This document shows positions 1-6,860 of a DNA stretch of 11,553 nt, one piece after another. The stretch is from positions 1 through 11,553 of the forward strand of contig JBBEBC010000151.1 of assembly GCA_040882555.1 (NCBI GenBank), in the 5' to 3' direction. The notes beneath the pieces were generated by a model. It ran no database searches, had not been told where the DNA came from, and worked only from the letters and a program-made list of their open reading frames with translations. The stretch's first letter is position 1; each line of letters starts with the position of its first letter. Made by a program: the position numbers and the translations under genes. This stretch comes from M30B66 sp040882555. Lineage in GTDB: Bacteria; Bacteroidota; Bacteroidia; M30B66.

Positions 1-1980
1 CTTTTTGGCATCATCTAAACTGCAAATACTTACTCCAGAATTACCAATTTTACCATAAATTTCGGGTCTCACATCTGGATCATTTCCATAAAGAGTAACA
101 GAATCGAATGCCGTACTTAATCTTGCTGCTGGCATGCCAATACTCACATAATGAAATCTACGGTTGGTGCGTTCTGGTCCGCCTTCCCCCGCAAACATGC
201 GGGTAGGATCCTCACCTTCTCTTTTAAACGGATAAATTCCTGCAGCATAAGGAAATTCACCTGGTACATTTTCAGCAAGCGACCAGCGTAAAATTTCGCC
301 CCAAGATTTAAACGATGGAGTAACCACCTTCGGAATCATACTATTCGAAAGACTTTTTGTATGAGTCTGAATCTTAATCTCTTTATCTCTAACCTTAAAA
401 ATAAACTCCTCATTCTTATATAATTGTCGCTTTGTCTCCCATTCTTGAAGAAGCAACCAATTTTTGGGATTTAACTCAAGTTTAAATCTGTCAAATTCTG
501 CCAAAAGAAGTTTAATTAACTCTTCATTTTCAGGCTTTGTTTTACTTTCAAAATCAGCATGTAATTGAGACGCGCCGCCTAAAGCCACCATTGTCTTATC
601 AATAGCATAAAGCTTTTCGGCAAATTCCGACTGCTTTTCAACCCAGGCATTATAGCTTCGATTGTTTTCAGTGATTTCACTTAAGTAACGCGTTCTTTGA
701 GGAGGAATGACGTAAATCTTCTCACTCATTTCCAAAGTCACGTGATAATTCGATTTTAATTCAACGCCCGTCTTTTCTACCAAAGTATCCATGATTTTTC
801 GGTATAAATTATTCATTCCCGGGTCATTAAACTGAGAAGCAATTGTCCCGAAAACAGGCATTGTTTCAGGATCACTATCCCACAAATTGTGGTTGCGCTG
901 ATATTGCTTTTTCACATCTCTTAATGCATCCAGAGCTCCGCGCTTATCGAATTTATTCAATGAAATGATATCAGCAAAGTCGAGCATATCAATCTTCTCC
1001 AACTGAGTGGCAGCGCCGTATTCAGGAGTCATTACATACAAGCTAATATCGCTATGATCAAGAATTTCGGTATCGCTTTGACCAATCCCTGATGTTTCGA
1101 GAATAATCAAGTCGTAGTTGGCAGCCTTTAATATTGAAACAGCTTCTCGCACGTGTTTACTAAGAGCAAGGTTACTCTGTCGAGTAGCCAAGGAACGCAT
1201 ATAAACCCTTGGGTTTTTGATTGCATTCATCCTAATTCTGTCGCCAAGAAGAGCACCTCCTGTTTTACGTTTTGAGGGGTCAACAGAAATAACTCCAATA
1301 TATTTATCAGGAAAATCGATGAGGAAACGTCTTACCAATTCATCTACAAGAGATGACTTTCCTGAACCTCCAGTTCCGGTGATACCTAATACGGGAGAAT
1401 CGCTTTTTTCGGCCAATTGATGAACTCTATCTAGCTCAGCACCTGAAGCTTCTGGATTATTTTCTGCTGCAGAAATTAATTTAGCAATGCTTACCCAATT
1501 TCTCTCGATGAGATGGCCTACTTCACCGTTCAGGTTAAGTCCTGTTGGGAAATCGCATTTGCTCAATAAATCATTAATCATTCCCTGCAAACCCATCGTT
1601 CTTCCATCATCAGGATGATAGATTCTTGTTATTCCATATTCCTGTAATTCAGCAATTTCTGAAGGCAAGATGGTTCCTCCGCCACCACCAAATATTTTAA
1701 TATGACCTGCTCCTTTTTCCTTCAGTAAATCATACATATACTTGAAATACTCCATGTGTCCACCTTGGTATGAAGTCATTGCAATTGCCTGAGCATCTTC
1801 CTGAATGGCACAATTCACCACTTCTTCAACAGATCGGTCATGTCCAAGATGAATAACTTCCGCACCTGAACTTTGGATAATCCGTCGCATGATATTGATA
1901 GCAGCATCATGCCCGTCGAAAAGTGAGGCTGCTGTAACAATTCTGATTTTATTCTTGGGCTTGTATATAAGAGTATCCAT
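1..1980 (-). CDS. icmF: Fused isobutyryl-CoA mutase IcmF (N-terminal 660 codons, partial at left edge)
   Basis: This is a cytosolic adenosylcobalamin enzyme that interconverts isobutyryl-CoA and n-butyryl-CoA, with a built-in GTPase chaperone for cofactor loading and repair. Seen: a B12-binding domain at about residues 10-140 with the cobalt-ligating FDGHDAA (His24; Ala27 replaces the Gly of DxHxxG) and a glycine run at 98-102. A MeaI-type G domain follows, with Walker A GTGGSGKS at 202-209 and NKFD at 342-345. After a linker, the mutase barrel begins near residue 560. In that barrel RMFAG (Phe596) aligns with RQYAG of methylmalonyl-CoA mutase, where Tyr89 reads the methylmalonyl carboxylate. 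Phe at this site is the mark of isobutyryl-CoA mutases. The family is about 1,100 aa, so roughly 40% lies beyond position 1. The start is the ATG at 1980-1978. The gene is divergent from the MFS gene. Methylmalonyl-CoA mutase is less likely because of Phe596 and the three-domain fusion. Confidence 0.93.
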   Translation of the reverse strand, partial: MDTLIYKPKNKIRIVTAASLFDGHDAAINIMRRIIQSSGAEVIHLGHDRSVEEVVNCAIQEDAQAIAMTSYQGGHMEYFKYMYDLLKEKGAGHIKIFGGGGGTILPSEIAELQEYGITRIYHPDDGRTMGLQGMINDLLSKCDFPTGLNLNGEVGHLIERNWVSIAKLISAAENNPEASGAELDRVHQLAEKSDSPVLGITGTGGSGKSSLVDELVRRFLIDFPDKYIGVISVDPSKRKTGGALLGDRIRMNAIKNPRVYMRSLATRQSNLALSKHVREAVSILKAANYDLIILETSGIGQSDTEILDHSDISLYVMTPEYGAATQLEKIDMLDFADIISLNKFDKRGALDALRDVKKQYQRNHNLWDSDPETMPVFGTIASQFNDPGMNNLYRKIMDTLVEKTGVELKSNYHVTLEMSEKIYVIPPQRTRYLSEITENNRSYNAWVEKQSEFAEKLYAIDKTMVALGGASQLHADFESKTKPENEELIKLLLAEFDRFKLELNPKNWLLLQEWETKRQLYKNEEFIFKVRDKEIKIQTHTKSLSNSMIPKVVTPSFKSWGEILRWSLAENVPGEFPYAAGIYPFKREGEDPTRMFAGEGGPERTNRRFHYVSIGMPAARLSTAFDSVTLYGNDPDVRPEIYGKIGNSGVSICSLDDAKK

Positions 1981-2003
1981 AAAACTGTAGGATTTTGGGG
2001 CTG

Positions 2004-2011
2004 TAAAGATA
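2004..2011 (-). promoter_or_regulatory. Candidate -7 box for icmF
   Basis: On the minus strand this reads TATCTTTA, one mismatch from the Bacteroidota sigma -7 consensus TAnnTTTG. It lies 23 nt before the icmF ATG, which would give a leader of about 15-18 nt. No convincing TTTG -33 box is visible at the expected distance. The same octamer occurs just before the gene at 6150, which slightly raises confidence in both. Confidence 0.4.
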
Positions 2012-2126
2012 GTCAAAAGGCTTAAAAAGCAGGTTGGTTATTCACTCATTAGACGGTTAAATATTGCAATTCGGGTGACAGAATAAAAAATCCATATTTA
2101 TACGAAAAGACTTTAAATCCAAATAC

Positions 2127-2156
2127 TTTCAACAACAATGGAAATAGGTATATTCG
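2127..2156 (+). promoter_or_regulatory. Candidate promoter for the MFS exporter gene
   Basis: TTTC at 2127-2130 and TATATTCG at 2149-2156 are separated by 18 nt. This resembles the Bacteroidota pattern TTTG-N19-TAnnTTTG with one mismatch in each box. Transcription would start near 2162 and leave a leader of about a dozen bases. It points away from the icmF promoter, so the roughly 190-nt gap serves two divergent genes. No operator palindrome or repressor gene was seen. Confidence 0.35.
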
Positions 2157-2174
2157 CGAAAATTTACTTAGCGC

Positions 2175-3395
2175 ATGTCCTCTAGAAAGCCCGCTATGGG
2201 GTTTATATTTGCAACCTTGTTGATAGATGTTACGGGGCTTGGAATCATCATCCCGGTTTTGCCTACACTTATTCAAGAGCTAACCGGCGGAAGTCTAAGT
2301 GAAGCTTCAGAATATGGAGGTTGGCTTTTATTTTCCTTTGCCATCATGCAATTTCTTTTTGCTCCTGTTTTAGGCAATTTAAGCGACCAATATGGCCGAA
2401 GACCTGTATTATTACTCTCACTTTTCGGATTTGCACTTGATTATTTGCTTTTAGCATTTGCTCCAACCATAATTTGGTTATTTATTGGAAGGCTAATCGC
2501 CGGAGTTATGGGGGCGAGCATTACAACTGCCACTGCTTATATAGCAGATATCTCAACTCCAGAAAAGCGAGCACAAAATTTCGGAATGGTTGGTGCTGCC
2601 TTTGGGCTAGGATTTATTATTGGGCCCGTAATTGGCGGACTTTTGGGCGAATACGGCTCAAGAATTCCGTTTATGGCAGCAGCTGGTTTAACTTTTTTGA
2701 ACTTTCTGTATGGGTATTTTATACTTCCCGAATCATTAGCAAAATCAGATAGGAGAAAATTCGACATTCGACGTGCCAATCCTTTTGGTTCACTAAAAAT
2801 GCTGAGGGCATATCCGGTTATTTCTGGAATGGTTGTTTCACTCTTACTGATTTATATCGCTTCTCACGCTGTACAAAGCACATGGTCGTTTTTTACTATG
2901 GAACAATTTAGCTGGTCTGAAGCTGAAGTTGGATATTCTCTTGGCTTCGTTGGTCTGCTTGTTGCTCTAGTGCAAGGAGGGCTAATCAGGGTGATAAACC
3001 CACTCTTGGGGCCGAAAAACTCCGTTTTGATAGGCATGCTTTTATACGTAATTGGTTTAGCCTTTTTTGCATTCGCTTCCAGCGGATGGATGATGTATGC
3101 AGCACTGATTCCTTATTGTTTGGGAGGGATTTCGGGACCAGCTATACAAGGAATATTGTCAGGTCAGGTGGCAGCAAATGAACAAGGAGAATTGCAAGGA
3201 GCATTGACCAGTTTAGTCAGTTTAACGGCGATCATTGGTCCGGTGATGATGACTAGTATATTTGCTACGTTTACAGCAAGTGATGCACCTGTTTATTTTC
3301 CAGGGGCGGCCTTTTTAACTGCTTCGGTATTGGCAGTTTTCAGCTTCCTCTTCGCAATGAGGACTTTAAATAAAAATCAGTTAACGATTAAATAA
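2175..3395 (+). CDS. MFS transporter of the TetA-like DHA1 (drug:H+ antiporter) group
   Basis: This is a 406-aa inner-membrane exporter of usual length for 12-helix MFS pumps. Seen: motif A at 67-78 (GNLSDQYGRRPV) in the loop after helix 2, motif B in helix 4 around Arg106 (GRLIAG), and motif C in helix 5 (GFIIGPVIGG, 146-155). A charged central loop (about 189-203) separates the two halves. The sequence tracks tetracycline exporters closely. Asp18 in helix 1 (followed by PVLPTL), Asp89 in helix 3 (LDYLL) and Arg106 match Asp15, Asp84 and Arg101 of TetA. The helix 9 Asp285 of TetA, needed for Mg-tetracycline/proton exchange, aligns with Tyr291 here. The family call is firm, but the substrate is unknown and tetracycline export should not be assumed. 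The gene stands alone, divergent from icmF. The ATG at 2175 has no clear Shine-Dalgarno sequence. Confidence 0.9.
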   Translation: MSSRKPAMGFIFATLLIDVTGLGIIIPVLPTLIQELTGGSLSEASEYGGWLLFSFAIMQFLFAPVLGNLSDQYGRRPVLLLSLFGFALDYLLLAFAPTIIWLFIGRLIAGVMGASITTATAYIADISTPEKRAQNFGMVGAAFGLGFIIGPVIGGLLGEYGSRIPFMAAAGLTFLNFLYGYFILPESLAKSDRRKFDIRRANPFGSLKMLRAYPVISGMVVSLLLIYIASHAVQSTWSFFTMEQFSWSEAEVGYSLGFVGLLVALVQGGLIRVINPLLGPKNSVLIGMLLYVIGLAFFAFASSGWMMYAALIPYCLGGISGPAIQGILSGQVAANEQGELQGALTSLVSLTAIIGPVMMTSIFATFTASDAPVYFPGAAFLTASVLAVFSFLFAMRTLNKNQLTIK

Positions 3396-3514
3396 AAAAA
3401 CAAGAAAAAAATACTGCTCATGTAATCATTGAGTAATGTGTGATACAAACAGTAGGATAAGTCCAAAGTCAAGGACTAAAATGTATTTTTATTAAAACTA
3501 AAATAACTATCGAC

Positions 3515-5410
3515 ATGAAATTTGTTTCTTTGAAAATTCTAATCTTCTGTATGATTTTACTAAGTATTAAAACTACTACAGCCCAGCAGGCACCTTTAAT
3601 TCCATTAAACGATTTCTTTAGAAACCCCGAAAAGGTCGCATTCAGGATTTCTCCTGATGGGAAACATCTTGCATATATGCAGCCTTGGGAAAGCAGGATG
3701 AACATCTTCGTCCAGAAAATCGGAGAAGAAAAATTAACACAAGTAACCTTTGCCAAAGAAAGAAGTATTCAAGGCTATTTCTGGAAAAATAATTCCAGAC
3801 TGGTCTTCCTTCAAGATAAAGGTGGAAACGAAAACTTTCATCTTTTTGCTGTCGATTTAGATGGAGAAAATCAGAAAGAGTTAACTCCTGGTGATGAGGT
3901 GAGAGCTGATATTATTGATGATTTGGAGGATAATGAAAAAGAAATGATCATCGGTTTAAATATGAGAAACCCTCAAATATTTGATGCCTATAAAATCAAT
4001 ATTGAAACAGGAGAAATGGAAATGGTTGCAGAAAATCCAGGAAATATTACCGGCTGGACAACTGACAACGCAGGCAAGATAAGAGTTGCCACAACAACAG
4101 ATGGAATTAACACGGGTGTACTATACCGCGAAAGTGAAGATGAACCATTTGTTGAATTAATGTCGACAAATTTCAAAGAAACTTGGTCGCCTTTATTCTT
4201 CGATTTTGATGACAAGGCTTTATTTGTCGCATCAAACTTAAATCGTGATAAAACTGCTATTATTAAATATGACCCTAGCAATAAAAAGGAAATAAAATTA
4301 ATGTTTGAACACCCTGAGGTGGATGTATCAAGTCTTATTAGAAGCAAGAAAAGAAAGGTAATTACGGGGGCAGTTTATACAACAGATAAATCATATTATC
4401 ATTTTTACGATAAGGAAAGAAAACAATTGCAGGAAAAGCTCGAAGGCCGTTTCAAAGGGTACGAAGTCGTAGTGAGCGGAATGAATAAGAATGAAGATAA
4501 AATGCTGCTGTATGTTGGAAGCGACCGAAATTATGGAAGCTATTATTTCTTCGATCAGACTAACGGTGATATTAAAAAACTGGCCGATATCAGTCCTTGG
4601 TTGAAGGAAGAAGACATGGCTGAAATGAAGCCAATTAAATACGTTTCTAGAGACGGACTTTCAATTTCGGGCTATTTAACTTTACCAAAAGGTGTTGAAG
4701 CAAAGAATCTACCGGTTGTGATTAACCCACATGGAGGTCCTTGGGCAAGAGATGAATGGGGTTTTAATCCCGAAGTTCAGTTTCTTGCAAACCGAGGATA
4801 TGCTGTTCTACAAATGAATTTCAGGGGTTCGGTTGGATACGGTAAAGAATTCTGGGAGTCTAGTTTCAAGCAATGGGGTTTAACTATGCAAGATGATATC
4901 ACCGATGGTGTGAAGTGGCTAATTGATAGCGGAATTGCAGATCCTAAGCGCATAGCAATTTACGGTGCTTCATATGGAGGCTATGCTACTTTGGCAGGAA
5001 TAACAAGTACTCCTGATTTATATGCATGTGCAGTTGATTATGTAGGCGTTTCAAATCTATTCACTTTCATGAGTACGATTCCTCCTTATTGGAAACCTTA
5101 TCTAGATATGATGTACGAAATGGTTGGAGATCCTGAAAAAGACAAAGAATTGATGACAGCTGCATCGCCTGTATTTCATGTCGATAAAATAAAATGTCCA
5201 TTATTTATTGCCCAAGGTGCTAATGACCCAAGAGTTGCCAAGGCTGAATCAGATCAAATGGTTGAAGCCTTGAAAAAACGAGGAATTGATGTTCCTTATA
5301 TGGTCAAAGACAATGAAGGCCATGGCTTTGCAAATGAAGAGAATAAAATGGATTTCTACAGGGAGATGGAAACATTCTTTGCTAAATATTTAAAAGGACG
5401 GAAAGGATAA
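3515..5410 (+). CDS. Exported S9-family serine peptidase (prolyl oligopeptidase / acylaminoacyl-peptidase type)
   Basis: This 631-aa peptidase has a Sec signal peptide, cleaved probably after Ala23 before QQAPLIP, so it acts in the periplasm or outside the cell. Residues from about 30 to 370 look like the N-terminal beta-propeller of S9 enzymes, with repeated SPDGK-, FAVDLDG- and YFWKNNS-like strand patterns, which normally limits access to small peptides. The alpha/beta-hydrolase domain (about 390-631) shows the oxyanion segment HGGPW at 406-410. The nucleophile is Ser486 in GASYGGYA, the Asp is Asp571 in GANDPRV, and the His is His603 in EGHGF, so the triad is complete and in the right order. 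It probably cleaves short peptides or blocked N-termini in peptide scavenging; the exact specificity cannot be read. It seems to be a single-gene unit, because a strong terminator follows at once. Confidence 0.93.
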   Translation: MKFVSLKILIFCMILLSIKTTTAQQAPLIPLNDFFRNPEKVAFRISPDGKHLAYMQPWESRMNIFVQKIGEEKLTQVTFAKERSIQGYFWKNNSRLVFLQDKGGNENFHLFAVDLDGENQKELTPGDEVRADIIDDLEDNEKEMIIGLNMRNPQIFDAYKINIETGEMEMVAENPGNITGWTTDNAGKIRVATTTDGINTGVLYRESEDEPFVELMSTNFKETWSPLFFDFDDKALFVASNLNRDKTAIIKYDPSNKKEIKLMFEHPEVDVSSLIRSKKRKVITGAVYTTDKSYYHFYDKERKQLQEKLEGRFKGYEVVVSGMNKNEDKMLLYVGSDRNYGSYYFFDQTNGDIKKLADISPWLKEEDMAEMKPIKYVSRDGLSISGYLTLPKGVEAKNLPVVINPHGGPWARDEWGFNPEVQFLANRGYAVLQMNFRGSVGYGKEFWESSFKQWGLTMQDDITDGVKWLIDSGIADPKRIAIYGASYGGYATLAGITSTPDLYACAVDYVGVSNLFTFMSTIPPYWKPYLDMMYEMVGDPEKDKELMTAASPVFHVDKIKCPLFIAQGANDPRVAKAESDQMVEALKKRGIDVPYMVKDNEGHGFANEENKMDFYREMETFFAKYLKGRKG

Positions 5411-5430
5411 TTCAGAATTAAGTCTATTTT

Positions 5431-5459
5431 AGTCCCAAAGAATTCTTTGGGACTTTTTT
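5431..5459 (+). terminator. Rho-independent terminator after the S9 peptidase
   Basis: A perfect 10-bp stem (AGTCCCAAAG, 5431-5440, pairing with CTTTGGGACT, 5445-5454) encloses an AATT loop that is itself self-complementary, making a 24-nt perfect palindrome. It is followed by a T run to 5459. It sits 20 nt after the peptidase stop. It ends only 4 nt before the ATG of the next gene on the same strand, so that gene probably needs its own start of transcription or depends on read-through. Confidence 0.92.
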
Positions 5460-5463
5460 ATTT

Positions 5464-6075
5464 ATGAAAACAGTAATTTATTTAAGTACATTTTTGCTTT
5501 GCATTTTAAGTTCTTGCAAAAAGCCAGTTTCCAGTGCTGAAGGAAGAAATACAATTGTGTATGAATCAGAAGGCGAAATTAATTTGATGAGCAATTATTC
5601 CAATTTTGTAAATATTGCAACGCTATATATTGATAATGCTAAACCCTATGAAGCTATGGTGGGTGCAGTAATTGCTAATGCTAAAGAAACTACAATCAAT
5701 AATAATGGAGTAGAAATTAGCGAGATTATTATTAGTGATATTATTTTATCTGATGTACAAATTACCTGCGTAGCAAATTTATCGGGCTTAAATAATTTAC
5801 TTGAAAGCAGTATGATTGATTTACAATATTTTGATACCAATTTGGGGAATTATGTTAGTAATGAAATTGCAACATTCTCACAGGTGAATATGCAAAGTGC
5901 CCAAGTGGAATACACTCTCAATGCTGTTGATTTAACTCCGATAATGGAGAAAAAACCTGACAAACTCATGTTGAAATTCAATTTCAGCGATGAGCCAACA
6001 CCCGATATAAAAGTAAGCTATCGTATTACATTCGATTACAATTACAAGTATGACGAAAGGGAGCGAAAAGATTAG
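5464..6075 (+). CDS. Small lipoprotein of unknown function
   Basis: This 203-aa protein belongs to no family I recognise. The N-terminus is a clear lipoprotein signal: Lys2, a hydrophobic stretch, then the lipobox LSSC with Cys18 as the lipidated residue. That supports the ATG at 5464 even though it is crowded against the upstream terminator. After Cys comes KKPVSS, not the acidic run typical of surface-exported Bacteroidota lipoproteins, so a periplasm-facing position is more likely (inference). The mature part is polar with alternating hydrophobic residues, suggesting a beta-sandwich. A central Ile/Asp-rich stretch (about 83-95) is followed by a second all-beta half and a charged tail (YDERERKD). 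It has one further Cys, near residue 102. It lies between the peptidase and the oxidoreductase operon on the same strand, with no evident functional link to either. Confidence 0.82.
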   Translation: MKTVIYLSTFLLCILSSCKKPVSSAEGRNTIVYESEGEINLMSNYSNFVNIATLYIDNAKPYEAMVGAVIANAKETTINNNGVEISEIIISDIILSDVQITCVANLSGLNNLLESSMIDLQYFDTNLGNYVSNEIATFSQVNMQSAQVEYTLNAVDLTPIMEKKPDKLMLKFNFSDEPTPDIKVSYRITFDYNYKYDERERKD

Positions 6076-6113
6076 AAGGGTTTATGCATGTTGATATTCT
6101 TCTTTCAAATTTA

Positions 6114-6143
6114 TTGTTTGTAATGACATGTTGAGTATCTTTA
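6114..6143 (+). promoter_or_regulatory. Candidate promoter for the reductase / Cu-monooxygenase / propeller operon
   Basis: TTG (6114-6116), then 19 nt, then TATCTTTA (6136-6143) fits the Bacteroidota TTTG-N19-TAnnTTTG arrangement well. An overlapping TTTG at 6117-6120 is also present, but its spacing would be 15 nt. The -7 box ends 6 nt before the ATG at 6150, so transcription would start at or within a base or two of the start codon and the mRNA would be nearly leaderless. The same TATCTTTA octamer precedes icmF. Confidence 0.45.
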
Positions 6144-6149
6144 TGACTG

Positions 6150-6860
6150 ATGCCATACAATTACCACGATTGTGAAGTTATAGATGTACTCGACGAAGCA
6201 CCGGGGGTAAAAAGGTATTACCTAAAATATCCTGATCCTAACAAGCTGGAATTTAAAGCCGGGCAATTTGTCATGTTCGATTTGCCTATCGATAGCAAAT
6301 ACACCAATCGCAGTTATTCGATTGCTTCTGCTCCATCGAACGATAATATTCTTGAGTTAGTCATTGTCATCAACCCACAAGGTTTAGGCACTCCTCATCT
6401 TTTTGAGGAGGTTAAAGTCGGTTCTATTTTAAAGACAAGTTTTCCTTTAGGCAAATTTCATTTGGATGAAGATCTAAACAGACATATCTGTTTTATTTGC
6501 ACCGGCACTGGCATTGCTCCATTTAGATCAATGATTTTGGATATTCTAAATACAAAAAGAGAATTTCATCAAATAACATTGTTATTTGGAGTAAGAACTC
6601 AGAAAGACATATTATACCGTACCGAATTTGAGGAGCTTGAGAAATCGAATCCGAAATTCAAGTTCATTCCAGTGTTATCGAGAGAAAAGTGGCAAGGCCG
6701 AACAGGTTATGTGCACGAAGTGTATCTTGAGATGTTTAAGGAGCCAGGTAGCCATTTATTCTATCTTTGTGGCTGGGCCAATATGTTAAAAGAAGCAAGA
6801 GAAAACCTCAAAGATTTGGTCCTAGACCGCAAACAAATACGATTTGAATCCTATGATTAA
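6150..6860 (+). CDS. FAD/NAD(P)-binding oxidoreductase of the ferredoxin-NADP+ reductase superfamily
   Basis: This 236-aa soluble flavoprotein has no signal peptide or membrane segment, so it should act in the cytoplasm and move electrons between NAD(P)H and a one-electron carrier. The FAD domain (about 1-105) carries AGQFV (37-41) and the flavin-binding RSYS at 54-57. The NAD(P) domain (about 112-236) has CTGTGIAPF (117-125) and a late YLCGW segment that contacts the nicotinamide. There is no 2Fe-2S cysteine cluster, so it is a bare reductase module rather than a phenol-hydroxylase or CDP-6-deoxy-glucose type. The partner is unknown. The next gene's ATG at 6853 overlaps its end by 8 nt (the shared ATGATTAA), implying translational coupling. 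Membership of a unit with a secreted heme-copper oxidase suggests a redox link, but that is inference because the two proteins should be in different compartments. Confidence 0.9.
   Translation: MPYNYHDCEVIDVLDEAPGVKRYYLKYPDPNKLEFKAGQFVMFDLPIDSKYTNRSYSIASAPSNDNILELVIVINPQGLGTPHLFEEVKVGSILKTSFPLGKFHLDEDLNRHICFICTGTGIAPFRSMILDILNTKREFHQITLLFGVRTQKDILYRTEFEELEKSNPKFKFIPVLSREKWQGRTGYVHEVYLEMFKEPGSHLFYLCGWANMLKEARENLKDLVLDRKQIRFESYD

Noticed and set aside
1217..1420. Small plus-strand reading frame inside icmF
   Set aside because: It is antisense to the conserved G domain of icmF, has no recognisable features and no promoter; a shadow of the real gene.
2049..2276. Minus-strand reading frame across the MFS gene start
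   Set aside because: It overlaps the divergent promoter region and the first helix of the MFS gene, and its composition is not protein-like.
3461..3476. GTCC / GGAC dyad before the S9 peptidase
   Set aside because: Only a 4-bp stem with an 8-nt loop; too weak to call an operator. No good promoter boxes could be placed in this gap either (TATTTTTA at 3484 lacks a -33 partner).
6844..6852. TTG at 6844 as the start of the cytochrome/copper monooxygenase
   Set aside because: ATG at 6853 begins a standard basic-hydrophobic signal peptide and gives a normal 8-nt coupling overlap; the TTG only adds three residues.
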